From Pseudeuparius sepicola (lineage: Eukaryota; Arthropoda; Insecta; Coleoptera; Anthribidae): 64,000 nucleotides of DNA. Shown here piece after piece: positions 41,601-50,335 of this stretch. The stretch spans positions 40,985,500-41,049,499 of the forward strand of contig OY987302.1 of assembly GCA_963920635.1 (NCBI GenBank). Direction: 5' to 3'. A program made the translations under genes and the position numbers. The stretch's first letter is position 1. Each line of letters begins with the position of its first letter. Below the pieces are notes generated by a model. That model was not told where the DNA came from. It did no database searches and worked only from the letters and a program-made list of their open reading frames with translations.

Positions 41601-43098
41601 TACGTAAATATTCGAAATGTCCATTTTCAACGGAAAAAGCAGTTTTCGAAATGTCTTCTGGATTCATTTCAATTTGTTGAAAACCAGAAGCCAAATCTAA
41701 AGTAGTAAAATAATGGCAATTACCCAACTGATCTAATATATCTGAAATATTAGGCAGTGGATACCTGTCATTAACTGTTAATTCATTTAATTTCCGATAA
41801 TCAATTACGATTCTCCATTTTTGTTTGCCTGAAGCGTCTAATTTTTTTGGAACGACCCATACTGGGGACGACCATGGTGAAACAGAAGGTCTAATTATTC
41901 CTTGAGAAAGCATTTTATTAATTTGTGTTTTTACTTCTTCCTTGTGAACTTGTGGATATCGATAAGATTTAGTAAAAATTGGCTTAGCGTCGCCTGTATC
42001 GATAGTATGTTTTATTTCATTAGTGAAACTTAGGAAATCTCCGTCAAAGTAAAATATATCTTCAAAATTCAAGCATAAATTAGTAATTAATTCTTTTTCT
42101 TCTTCGTTTAAATGTTCTAGCCTTAATGATTCTTTTATTTCTTCTACTCTGCTTTTCGTTTTATTAAAATTACAAATAATATTAGCACTAGCGTTCGTTT
42201 CTTTAATGTAAGGCTCAAATTCAAATTCTTGGAAACAAATATCCTTTGTTATGGCATTAGCGTTTAATATTGTCGTATAAAAATTACCGTCTTCGTTTAT
42301 TTTTACTATAGCATTTGGCACGTATACCTTTTCTACTCGTTGTGCGCATAAAATCATTTCTTTATTCGTATATCTATTCGTATGAAACTTGCATATTTTT
42401 TCGCAACGCGGTTCTATCGTAACCTTATTTATATTATAACTCGTATTTTCGCTTTCAAAATTATTTATATTTTCCGTGTAATCGTTATTATTATTATTAT
42501 TTCGTTCATAAACGTTTATATGAAGGCTATCGTATCTTTCGTCAACATTAACTTGTCTTTTATAAACAACTCGATTATTATTATCATTATTATTCGTTAA
42601 CTCGTTTAATTCATCTCCGTCTTTGAGTAATTCGTGTACCTTATAGTACGTAATTAATTGTTTATTCCTAAAATCTACTACTGCACCGTACCTTTCTAAA
42701 AAGTCAGCGCCTAAAATTCCGTCGAATCCTATATCTAGATCGCAAATATAAACTTTATGGGGAGAAAGAGGACCCGTAAAAGAAACAAATACCGCTTCAG
42801 TAATAGGAATTGATTGGCCAGAAATACCTTTAATTTGAAAATTTTCTGGACATCGATTTAAAAATTGCTGAACCGTCTCTGGTTTGAAAATTGAAATACC
42901 AGCTCCTGTGTCAATTAAAATTTTGTACTTATCGGTATTATCTTTAATATAATATAGATTGCTATTGTCAACGGTATTTATGCAAACGTTTGGTCCGTAT
43001 TGGTCATACCAAGATTCTTGAAGTTGGGAATAGGATTCTGGTCCGAGGCTGTTAATTGAAAATTTTCGCTTTGGCCCAGATAATGTTGTTGGGGAGTT
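38602..43098 (-). CDS. pol: Errantivirus Pol: protease, RT, RNase H, integrase and C-terminal macrodomain
   Basis: The frame is open from 43098 to the stop at 38602, with no ATG until 42357, so it is likely entered by a -1 frameshift from gag. Residues below count from Met 42357. Protease: DTGAGIS motif at about 42912, upstream of that Met. RT: YMDD at 283-286. RNase H: D432, E471 or E473, and D498. Integrase: zinc-finger H752, H759, C789 and C792, catalytic D822, D876 and E912 (D-D35-E), and a GPY/F module at 1046. After a short linker the protein continues into a macrodomain at about 1103-1251. No internal stops. The extra domain is unusual for this family. Confidence 0.9.
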   Translation of the reverse strand, partial: NSPTTLSGPKRKFSINSLGPESYSQLQESWYDQYGPNVCINTVDNSNLYYIKDNTDKYKILIDTGAGISIFKPETVQQFLNRCPENFQIKGISGQSIPITEAVFVSFTGPLSPHKVYICDLDIGFDGILGADFLERYGAVVDFRNKQLITYYKVHELLKDGDELNELTNNNDNNNRVVYKRQVNVDERYDSLHINVYERNNNNNNDYTENINNFESENTSYNINKVTIEPRCEKICKFHTNRYTNKEMILCAQRVEKVYVPNAIVKINEDGNFYTTILNANAITKDICFQEFEFEPYIKETNASANIICNFNKTKSRVEEIKESLRLEHLNEEEKELITNLCLNFEDIFYFDGDFLSFTNEIKHTIDTGDAKPIFTKSYRYPQVHKEEVKTQINKMLSQGIIRPSVSPWSSPVWVVPKKLDASGKQKWRIVIDYRKLNELTVNDRYPLPNISDILDQLGNCHYFTTLDLASGFQQIEMNPEDISKTAFSVENGHFEYLRMPFGLRNAPSTFQRVMDNILMGIQNEKCLVYMDDIIIYSSTINEHISRITEVFQRLRNSNLKIQPDKCEFLRKEVIYLGHVITPEGVKPNPQKVQAVIDFPQPANTKQIKQFLGLTGYYRKFIPNFAKMTKPLTRLLRKDVPFIFDKDCRESFEQLKNALITSPILIYPDFEKEFVLTTDASAFAVGAVLSQGPVGNDLPIAYFSRTLSPAEMKYSVIEKELLAIIAAVKNYRPYLFGRKFLLVTDHRPLTWLFSIKDPGSRLARWRLKLEEYNYQIIYKPGKINRNADALSRIKINHIKEAVSFHTSLDEPSTSHDNPQDIDPPIDNNETDEIAIICNEFDRFFDLYKTTSMIDYSKIQYTNNQLLDKTHKDIVLIFQQDKLTDLHEKVIDDLLELNPDFNYNKANVLSSQTVAKRKYYIIPVPFNFETAIQVLFISLYYSKDIFEENKTYYIENNPDFPILEMFNFLFSDKNFQLTICQNIVTIPDEDQIPIIIDQFHSGKTNLHRGINETIRRIKQKYNWTGLTKDVETFIRQCEICQKTKICRQNLDSPLVITETPKTPFERINIDILEIPVKNNILTIRDELTKFTQAYALPNKTARSVVDALLLYFQHFGTPLRIHCDVGKEFNNQLMKDLCKLYNIKLTFSSVSHPQSNGSLERFHATLTEMIRACSTENPNEHPFQMLPYACIAYNNSINKTHGFTPYELLFGHSSSRPPEVLYNQQELISKYVRDLNNKIKHYYEVARKRTDMRKQKAKQRFDTHVSEQRQFRVGEKVYVKESQIKNKLANKFNGPYKIKEIYTNSALLHNPITNQTTKMNFDMLKKCHELQEEELTVKKFFYTLDRKIPIENNNVSIELGNLFAAPENISLAHCVSKDLEMNAGIAKEFKNKFGHVDELKNQNKSIGEIAVLQLPTRNIYYLITKEFFYYKPTYANLFNCLKELRTNCLESTDEKDKIIAIPKLACGLDKLDWDTVLPMIKYIFKNTDIKIICYIEPSS
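38605..39051 (-). other. TARG1/OARD1-like macrodomain at the Pol C-terminus
   Basis: About 149 residues, in frame with the integrase. Motifs in order: IELGNLFAAPENISLAHCVS, then DLEMNAGIAKEFKNKFG, GEIAVLQLPTRNIYYLITK, KPTYANL, and LACGLDKLDWDTV, ending in alternating hydrophobic strands. This is the pattern of the TARG1-type macrodomain, which removes ADP-ribose from proteins. The family's catalytic Lys (in LITK, residue 1177) and Asp (in CGLD, residue 1221) are both present. The usual GAGIA loop reads NAGIA. Enzymatic activity and the role for the element are inference. Confidence 0.85.
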
Positions 43099-44174
43099 CT
43101 ATTTTGGTTATTTGGATTTGAATTTGGGAATCTAGGAGTAAAATTTTGATTAGAAGGCTGGAAACCTGAATTATTATTAAAAGTTCTTGGGAAATTGTTT
43201 CTAGGAATATTATTAGAAAAATTTCTAGGAGGTTGATTTCTTGGTTGGAAGTTTTGAGGGTGGTTCCTAGGTTGGAAAGAAGGAGTTTGAAAATTATTTT
43301 GCTGAGGAAAAGATGGTCTTTGATGGAACCTATTTTGGGAGAAATTATTCCTTTGGGAGTTATTTTGGAAATTGTTAGAGTAGCTAGAAGGATTTGGACC
43401 ATTTCTGTAATAATTATTTTGATTTTTAGTTCGACATTCATTGATAGTATGTCCATTTCTTTTGCAATAATTACAAAATTTTGGAAAATTATTACTGGTT
43501 CTTTTGATATTATTATTGAAGACTGGTACACGATTTTGCCTCTGAAATTTTTGATTTTCAAAATAAGAAAGTTGCAATTCTCTCTTAATTAAAGCTATAG
43601 CATCCATCATGTTGGGTGGATTGCTAGCACGAATTAGTTGCCCTATTCTTGGTTCTAAACCTGTCAAAACTGTATTTAGGCACATGCTATCGATTAATGT
43701 AGCTTGCGATTCTTTTTGTTCCCTAGTGAGAAGGCTTTGTTTTCCTATTGCGGCATACATTTTCGAGCAGTGAGTTTGAACTCTGCCTACAAAAGTCAAA
43801 CCATTTTCATTTTGGGATTGACACATTCTTTGTAAATCTTGAATTAATGAAGTTAGATCGCGAGGATCTCCGAAATGAACGTTAAGTAATTGTTTGATTT
43901 CGCGCCAGGTACTCAAATCTCTTGAATTAATGAGTTGGGCTGCACGTCCCTTTAATTGATTTTTAATTTTAATAACAAGTAAAATGGCTTGGTCGCCAAC
44001 AGTCATTTGCATGGCCCTATCACATGCAATGATAAAAGTATTTAAATTGATTTGATCCCCATCGTATTCAGGGATGATAGAAAATATTTCGCTTAATTTA
44101 AATGGTACTTCGTCGTTATTTGAAGCGTTTGCTTCATTGTTTACATTAGAGTTTATAGCTTCGTTATTCGGCAT
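42978..44174 (-). CDS. gag: Errantivirus Gag
   Basis: 398-residue structural polyprotein from ATG at 44174. The N-terminal two thirds (about 20-205) has the helical capsid-like content of Ty3/gypsy Gag, including a YDGD-type start (IIPEYDGDQINLNTF). A CCHC zinc knuckle is at C234, C237, H242 and C247. The C-terminal about 140 residues are Asn-, Gln-, Pro- and Phe-rich and probably disordered. The 3' end overlaps pol (42978-43098) in the -1 relation. The frame is intact. Confidence 0.9.
   Translation of the reverse strand: MPNNEAINSNVNNEANASNNDEVPFKLSEIFSIIPEYDGDQINLNTFIIACDRAMQMTVGDQAILLVIKIKNQLKGRAAQLINSRDLSTWREIKQLLNVHFGDPRDLTSLIQDLQRMCQSQNENGLTFVGRVQTHCSKMYAAIGKQSLLTREQKESQATLIDSMCLNTVLTGLEPRIGQLIRASNPPNMMDAIALIKRELQLSYFENQKFQRQNRVPVFNNNIKRTSNNFPKFCNYCKRNGHTINECRTKNQNNYYRNGPNPSSYSNNFQNNSQRNNFSQNRFHQRPSFPQQNNFQTPSFQPRNHPQNFQPRNQPPRNFSNNIPRNNFPRTFNNNSGFQPSNQNFTPRFPNSNPNNQNRTPQQHYLGQSENFQLTASDQNPIPNFKNLGMTNTDQTFA
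43059..43065 (-). promoter_or_regulatory. Candidate -1 ribosomal frameshift heptamer (gag to pol)
   Basis: On the minus strand the gag codons read GAA AAT TTT, giving the canonical slippery pattern A-AAT-TTT in the correct register. It lies inside the 121-bp gag/pol overlap, and a -1 shift there enters the open pol frame upstream of the protease. I have not established a downstream pseudoknot. Confidence 0.65.
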
Positions 44175-44276
44175 GTTGAAATGAAAAGGTAATATCGTTA
44201 TAACGTAGAAAGTTCAATAATAGCAACGTAGAAAGTTCAAAAAAAAATCACAAATAAAATTCACTTCAAGTTTTTC

Positions 44277-44282
44277 ACTTAC
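44277..44282 (-). promoter_or_regulatory. Candidate 5' splice site for env mRNA
   Basis: Minus-strand GTAAGT in the leader upstream of the gag ATG. Paired with the 3' splice site ending at 38583 it would produce a subgenomic env message, as in other errantiviruses. Confidence 0.35.
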
Positions 44283-44347
44283 AATAGAAGTAACTTCATG
44301 CTCGCTGGATGTCGTTGATGCTGCTGTTGTTGCTGGATGCTGGCCTC

Positions 44348-44490
44348 AGGAGACTGTCCTTCTTAGTGCCTCCGGATCTTCCTGTCGAAGACCCTTTTCA
44401 GCTGGCTCCAATCGTAGTGGTGTGGTGACCCCCGAGGAGACTGTCCTTCTAAGTGCCTCCGGATCTCCCTCGTTGAAGACCCTTTTATCG
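44348..44490 (-). repeat. Duplicated block of about 50 bp in the errantivirus leader
   Basis: AGGAGACTGTCCTTCT...TGCCTCCGGATCT, followed by GAAGACCCTTTT, occurs at 44348 and again at 44435, 87 bp apart. It lies between the primer site and gag, where some gypsy-type elements carry repeated regulatory or insulator sites. Confidence 0.8.
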
Positions 44491-44493
44491 AGG

Positions 44494-44511
44494 ATCCCAC
44501 TTCTGACACCA
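44494..44511 (-). promoter_or_regulatory. Primer binding site, tRNA-Leu type
   Basis: The minus strand next to the 5' LTR reads TGGTGTCAGAAGTGGGAT, 18 bases complementary to the 3' end of a eukaryotic tRNA-Leu(CAA) including its CCA. The plus strand therefore looks like a tRNA 3' end but is not a tRNA gene. Three bases separate it from the LTR. Confidence 0.75.
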
Positions 44512-44514
44512 AAT

Positions 44515-44926
44515 TGTTACGGGCGACGTGAAGACGAAGACTTTTTAAAAAACTTTTATTTGAGTAACGCGAGTTACAGAGTTTCGGCTTAGACTACAGA
44601 CAAGACTAGAATTAACACTCTTACTTTACTAGGTCCTATTTATACAGATCTGTTATGCTGAGGTGTTGTGGTTCTCATGGGAAAAGAATATAAAGACAAA
44701 GGGAAGATCAAATTCTGCAATTCTTGCAGTAAGCAAGTTTTAACAATACTCAAAAGGAATATGATATGTTCTAGTAATCATTCTAGAACAATATACAATG
44801 GAAAATGATATCTTTGTAGTAAGCATCTTGAACAATAGAGAATGAGAACATAATATCCAACAGTAAACAGAATCAAGGGTAAAAACAAGGTTATGATCAA
44901 GGTGATGCTTGAGGTCGGATATAACA
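44515..44926 (-). repeat. 5' LTR of the errantivirus
   Basis: 412 bp. On the minus strand it contains TATAAATAGG (44635-44644) as promoter and AATAAA (44555-44560) as polyadenylation signal, in the expected order. Followed by the TATA target copy at 44927-44930. Confidence 0.95.
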
Positions 44927-44930
44927 TATA

Positions 44931-45530
44931 TGAAAGAACTAATAATTTGGCCAGGTGTTAACATAATTAGAAAAAACTTGCCCATTCCATTTAGATACAG
45001 ATATAGCAGGGCCCAGTCAATTATTGACTGTTTAGAAATAGAAATAGAAAAACCATCTAAAGCTCTACATCAAGCCCTGACATGGTCGAACTATAAAAAA
45101 GCCAATACGCTCAAATATTTAATTTCTTCAACGCCAGATGGTTTAATAAATTTTATATCTGAGGGATTTGGTGGCAGAATCACAGACAAAGAAATAATCG
45201 AAGCAAGTACTTTTTTAAATGTTTTACCAACTGTGATGTAATGGCTGACAGAGGTTTTAAGGCAATAGGCAATGTTTTGCAAAAAAAAAGGATGCAATCT
45301 TATCCGTCCCACTTCAGTCGAATCTGGAACATTTAGTTCAAAGGAACATATAAAACAAAGCAAAATAATTGCGAGTTTACGAATTCACATTGAAAGGGTA
45401 ATACGAAGACTGAGAGAATTTGCAATCCTTGAAGGACATTCTTGTATTAATCAGCCATCAGCCAAAAGTAGATTATCTAATAACCATTGCTTGTGGAATA
45501 GTAAATTTGCAGGGGCCATTAATTAAATGA
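44931..45530 (+). pseudogene. ISL2EU-type transposase, DDE catalytic part
   Basis: Continues in frame with 36051-36246 across the provirus (KELIIWPGVNIIRKNLP). The catalytic D lies in IDCLEIEIEKPS near 45030. The second D is in VMADRGF near 45243 but in a shifted frame. A further shift at a run of A near 45283 leads to IASLRIHIERVIRRL with the final E near 45400. All three catalytic residues survive, but two frame breaks make it non-functional as read. Some breaks sit at short repeats or homopolymers. The gene converges with the nuclease gene at 47780-49241. Confidence 0.65.
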
Positions 45531-45546
45531 TTTTATAGATATGTAC

Positions 45547-46862
45547 AGGGTGTCCCACCGACCTTTCTTATTTTTCGAGATGGAAAAAATATTTCGTATA
45601 AAAGTCGTAGGTAGATTCTTAATAGATCGCAAGTTGTAACAGATTTTTGGATGTGATTTTAGTTAGTATGCCTTTCTGGGGGCATTATGACGCGTATATT
45701 GAAGTGGAACCGAATCCCACAGGGTTCGCCAAAAGATGCTATGGCCAGGGGCTGGCTAGGCAACTAGTTTACGGGTGGGTTATTGGACTTTAATACGTTT
45801 CAAGAGGTTTCCCGTTCTTTTTTTATCTACCTTTTTTGTGAGGTTTTTATGGGCCCTACGCAGTTCTAAAAACTAATGCTGTGCCACTTAGATTCACACT
45901 TTCCAAGATATAACATGCTAGGTTTGCAACCTCAAGGTTTTTTTTTCCATTAGTTAATAAAGAATAGGCTCGCCTCGGTGTATTCTTAGGTAAGACCATG
46001 AAACGGTAAAGATGATAAGCTTAACTTAATGTAGAATGTTTTTACAGTGATACCAAATTGTATGCAGGGTGTTGCACAAAATGGTTAAAAGCCAAAGTTT
46101 TGCTTTTTTTATTTAAAATAATCTCTTATTTTTGCATTTGGAAATCTGCTCGTCAGAACATTTAAAATGTTATTTTTGTTTCATTATCTTTTTCTTTTTT
46201 GACATATTCAATTTTCTTAACTTTAGGGAATAACAACTTCAATACGAAACATTTTTTTCTACCTCAAACTCGATGAACAAAAATAGGATTTTATGTGCTA
46301 AGCTACTAATAATAAATATTCAAATGTTAGTTACCTAGCCAATACTTTTATTATAATTTATAATGTTTATTCCAATCTGTTTTCCTGGGGACAACTCGGG
46401 CGGCTTCATCCAAATGTTATTTGTAGATTTTTTAGTTATTGTCCCATTTTTCAATAAAGTAGTTCAGAAGAAAGTTCTTTGACATCATTGGGCGTCTAGT
46501 CATTATGATAAATTAGTTCTGTAGTTAATTGATTGGTTTTGAAAGAAATGTATAAAACAAAGTTTGCATTTGAATCTCGTTTTATGCATTTTTTTTAAAC
46601 TGGCGATCACCGAGCTACAATGATTTAAAAAACTTTCTTGTGAATAACTTTTTTGAAGAAAGCAACAATGGCGAAAACATCCACTAAACATATTTTTATT
46701 AGGTAGTTGAAGTCACCCGAGTTGTCTGCTTTTAATGTATAAGTATACTAGTTTTATCCCTACATTCCACTGTGATCAAATTGTATATTTATTTATTTAT
46801 TATTATTTTATATCAGATCAATAACCTTATTTCTGTTAAAGTTACCCTTTCTAGAGATATAC
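45547..46862. other. No gene; MITE-like left end and AT-rich spacer
   Basis: At 45545-45700 the sequence CAGGGTGTCCCACCGACC and TTATTTTTCGAGATGGAAAAA resembles the end of the 27141 MITE family. A GCAGGGTGTTGCAC block is at 46064. No complete mirrored pair is clear. Confidence 0.4.
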
Positions 46863-47585
46863 AGGATGTGCCTATTGATTGAGGGCCACCCGAGAATATC
46901 TTTGAAAGAAAAAAATGCTTTTTGATGGACCAACTTTATAGACTGTGGAAAAACCCATTCCAGCATTTTATACTTTCCGAGGTATTTTTTAAAAACCAAA
47001 AAATTTCCGAAGCTTGGCTTTTTTTATTTCAAGAGTTACCAAAAGAATGTCTTAATGACGTCGGTGGGTAAAACTGTTTTAAGCCTACTTTATCAGAATT
47101 TGAAAAAAAATTCATGGTTTAATTTGTGCACTCTTAACACAAAATTTTTAAAAATGTGCGGTTTACCGATACCTCGCAAGAAATTTCCACGACTTGCAAT
47201 GTAGTATGTTGTAAAAAAATTAAATACATGAAAGTACAGCATTCGAGGCCACCGCCACTACAATAGTGAGCTTTTTTTGGGCGGGTGCTAATAGAGCACC
47301 CACTAAACCATGGCATATTTCTAAATTCTAATAAAGCAATCAGTTTTTCCCACAAATTTCATTAGGAATTTTTTTTCGGTAACTCTTGAAACAAAAAAGT
47401 AAGCCGAAGTTTTGGCAGTTTTCGTGTTTTTCAAAAATATCTGTGAGAGTAGGCCATGGATCTCAAATGTGTTCTTATACCAAGCTAGCCTAAGAAAAGT
47501 ATTTTTTTCTTTCAAATAAAGTTCTCTGAAAAATGCGTATTTGTCGAGATATTTTCAAGTGGCCCTCAATCAATTGACACCTTAT
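46863..47585. mobile_element. TA-target MITE, about 720 bp
   Basis: The left end CAGGATGTGCCTATTGATTG and inner GAGGGCCAC are mirrored at the right as GTGGCCCTCAATCAATTGACACC. TATA-rich sequence flanks both sides. Both arms share GAAAGAAAAAAATNC near the ends. No transposase inside. Confidence 0.7.
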
Positions 47586-47779
47586 ATATTAACAATACTC
47601 GTAATAAATTAACGTCATAAAAGGCAAATTTGTTAGTAGTATAATAGTTTGTGCTTATAATGAAAAACAATAACAAGATATTTCAATAAAACTGATTTGA
47701 TATTATCGGTACTCTGCGTATTTTTTAAAATTGTTGTCACAAAATTACCTAGTTCGAATAAAAATAACAACAGCGTAGT

Positions 47780-49241
47780 TTAAATCAATGTTTTATTTAA
47801 AATTTTTGGAAAAATATTTTTTTTCCAAAATTCTTCAGCGGCGCTAATAACAACCTCTATAGACTTTATATCTGATTGTACTTCAAATATTGTCACTTCA
47901 TGGTCCTCTTCAAAACTAGGACTTGCAACACAGAACAATCCTTTTCTTCGCTTACACATCAGCATTTGTAACTGAATTTGACACATATATTTAATTTGTA
48001 TGTCTCTATTTTCCTTTATGTAATTTTTTACTGTTTCTTTCTTACTAGGGCATTTAATTTCTATAACGTATTCATCACTAATACCATCCGGTGATGCTCC
48101 TAACAAAGGATATTCTGTATTTAAAAATAGTCCCATATGTTTAATTTTGATTTTTTTTTTGCTCGCCACCACATCTAACACTGCACTTTCCAACCTTATT
48201 CCTCTCTGAATTGCCTCTGTAGTCAGTACGTTGCTTGCTCCAAGTATTGACTCCACAAGCAAACCTTCGCTGGTTTGACAACGACTTACTTCAAACAATT
48301 TTGAGGCTGTTATTCGTGCATACCTTAGTTCATACCATAACGTACTTTTCGATTGTTTGCTTGTTTCTAAAGGCACTTTATGGCAAACCTCCATTTCCAT
48401 ATTATTTTGGCAAAATGTAATAAAATCGTCTGCACTATACACTGTGGCACTGGCAAAATATTCATTCACTAAATAATGAATAGACAATTTTTTTACATCT
48501 GACGGGTCCAGAAAATATTTCAATAAAAGTGATTCACTTCGTACGTTGCTGCCACAGTCTACAACTTTTTGCAAAAAACCTTCTGCGTCAGACTCACTGT
48601 CACTTTTTTCACACCCTAAATCCTTGGCTTTTATATATTTTAGAGAAGTACCAACTTGTGAAAGTTTTGGTTTCTTCCAATAACATTCAACAGACGTTGG
48701 ACTTTTTTCATCGTTTCGACGCAGAAGCCAAAATAAGAAAGCAACGGCATGCTTGCATCCACCTACAAAGAAAATAGAATGGTTTTATCATGCAGTGATA
48801 AAACTTTCATATAAGTAAATATATATTTTTATAATAAACAGAAGAACTTACCTTGGGCCGCAGCGCAATCCTCACACTGGCAATTTTCAATGACGTCATT
48901 CATTTCGTCTATTGTGGCAGTAATGCGATAATCTTTATTACGTACTTTATGCTCAGGGCATATGCGTGCTTTTAAAATGCACTTGTTATTCGAGTCCCTT
49001 CGAATTTGTACATATCCTATAGCATCATCACCATAACCGGCTCTCGCTGCCCTACATAATAAATATTGATATTGTAATAAACAGTTCATAAAATACTTTG
49101 AGTATTATAATACCTTTCAGTTTTCACCCCTTTTATTTCAGCACTTAAATAGTCCACATTTTTGGCAAAAAAGTTTTGCAGCATAACATAGCTCACGTCC
49201 GGTAAATTTTCGGATGAGGCTTCACTAAAACCACTATTCAT
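47780..49241 (-). CDS. SWIM zinc finger and YqaJ-type nuclease, three exons (ISL2EU companion protein)
   Basis: The spliced model is 436 residues. Exons are 49241-49114, 49051-48852 and 48762-47780. Introns of 62 bp (49113-49052) and 89 bp (48851-48763) both have GT...AG ends and keep the frame. A SWIM zinc finger (CxC...CxH) is at C100, C102, C112 and H114, completed only by splicing. A YqaJ/lambda-exonuclease-type PD-(D/E)xK core follows: RYARITASKLFEV, E301, D335 in GASPDG, E344 and K346 in IEIKCP, then Q residues in CQIQLQ. The frame is undamaged. In the ISL2EU transposon group this protein accompanies the DDE transposase, and here it faces one. It could also be a host-retained copy. Confidence 0.8.
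48763..48851 (-). other. Intron 2 of the SWIM/YqaJ gene
   Basis: Donor AAG|GTAAGT and acceptor TTTTCTTTGTAG, 89 bp. Splicing joins CAA-G to GT-GGA and completes the SWIM finger. Confidence 0.8.
49052..49113 (-). other. Intron 1 of the SWIM/YqaJ gene
   Basis: Donor AAAG|GTATTA and acceptor TTTATTATGTAG, 62 bp. Splicing joins the first exon in frame to the AARAGYGDDAIGYVQ block. Confidence 0.75.
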
Positions 49242-50132
49242 TTTCACAAACTCAAGTGGCAAAACGCAAGAAAATGTATGAAGGAAAACACAGAAAGAAA
49301 ATATAAATAACGAAAACGACCCTTGGAATGAATAACAACAACTTTTAAAATTTAATTAATAAATAAGACCTTGCTTAAAACACAGATTAAAGATAGGTTA
49401 TTTTAGAAAATTATTACCTAACTTCAAAGACTTCTTCTTCACGAGAGCTGGGCACAGGGCAGCCAACCCATGAATTCTGACCACAAAGTATAAAGGTTAG
49501 GTTAGGTAGGTTGTTCTGACAAGAAGTCCCACCAACATAAATCTGAAATGAAATGCGCATGCACGCCTTGTGACGTCAAGGCTTAAGGGCGTAGTTTCTT
49601 AGAAAAGAATAGAAAATAGTAACTTTTTAAATCGGCCTATCTCTATAAATAAGAATGAATAAAATTTTTTAAAATAAACAATAGTAATATTTTGATGTGC
49701 TTAATTCAATGAAATAATAAAAAAAATCATGAAACGACCCTATTTCAGGCTCGTTACCTGCGAGCCTGCCCTGAAGTCTTATACCAAGACTTCAGGTTTC
49801 AATCTGGAATGACTGGATAAGATGTAAATATGGTTCGAATTTCAGTCTGAAAATGGATTATATCAAAATTGATAATAAATTTGAGCTTTGCATAAAACGC
49901 ATTCTTTTAGTAGACTAACACCTTACTCAGTTACGAAATTAACAAGCTCTTATTTTTATCAGCCTTGATCTAGGTAATTGGTTAATAATTTTAATTTGTA
50001 TAACCCAAAAAGCTCCTGGGGCCTTTGCTCCACGACTTTATACCATACCTAATCTACAAGTTCTGCAAGTTCCTATTTTTATCTAAATAGAAATAGAAAC
50101 AACTATAAATAATTATAAACACTATACCTTTT
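49242..50132. other. No gene recognised; upstream of the nuclease gene
   Basis: Expected to hold the promoter of the nuclease gene and the right end of the ISL2EU element. No terminal repeat matching the left side (around 36000) was found. A small inverted motif, GGCTCG...CGAGCC, lies near 49749-49766. Confidence 0.3.
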
Positions 50133-50335
50133 CAACTTCAAATTGGGAATAATCAATTTCAAATTGGGAATAAACAACTTCAAATTGAGAATAGTCAACT
50201 TCAAATTGGGATTAATCAATTTCAAATTGGGAATAGACAACTTCAAGTTGGGAATAGTCAATATCAAATTGAGAATAAACAATTTCAAATTGGGAATATC
50301 CAATATTAAATTGAAAATCAATAACTTCATGAAAT
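50133..50335. repeat. 21-bp minisatellite, left arm, about 9-10 units
   Basis: The consensus unit is AAATTGGGAATAATCAATTTC with variants. The 21-bp period leaves frames open on both strands, giving false 7-residue-repeat proteins (NFKLGI type). Confidence 0.9.

Larger units (their letters stand above)
36250..44926 (-). mobile_element. Complete errantivirus (Ty3/gypsy with env), endogenous insect retrovirus
   Basis: Full element on the minus strand: 412-bp LTRs at both ends that I could not tell apart, TATA target duplication (36246-36249 and 44927-44930), tRNA primer site, gag, pol, env and polypurine tract. The gag-pol-env order, a TATA target and an F-type env are the hallmarks of insect errantiviruses. 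The three frames have no internal stops. Together with the matching LTRs this points to a recent insertion. It landed inside the frame of an ISL2EU transposase. Unusually, Pol carries a C-terminal macrodomain. Confidence 0.95.

Noticed and set aside
42355..42357. ATG at 42357 as the Pol start
   Set aside because: The same frame is open to 43098 and contains the protease DTG motif upstream, so this Met is internal.
44485..44514. A tRNA-Leu gene on the plus strand
   Set aside because: Only the 3' end of a tRNA including CCA is present. Position next to the LTR shows it is the primer binding site.
50133..50335. CRISPR-like array
   Set aside because: Units are contiguous 21-bp repeats without spacers, in a eukaryotic foldback element.
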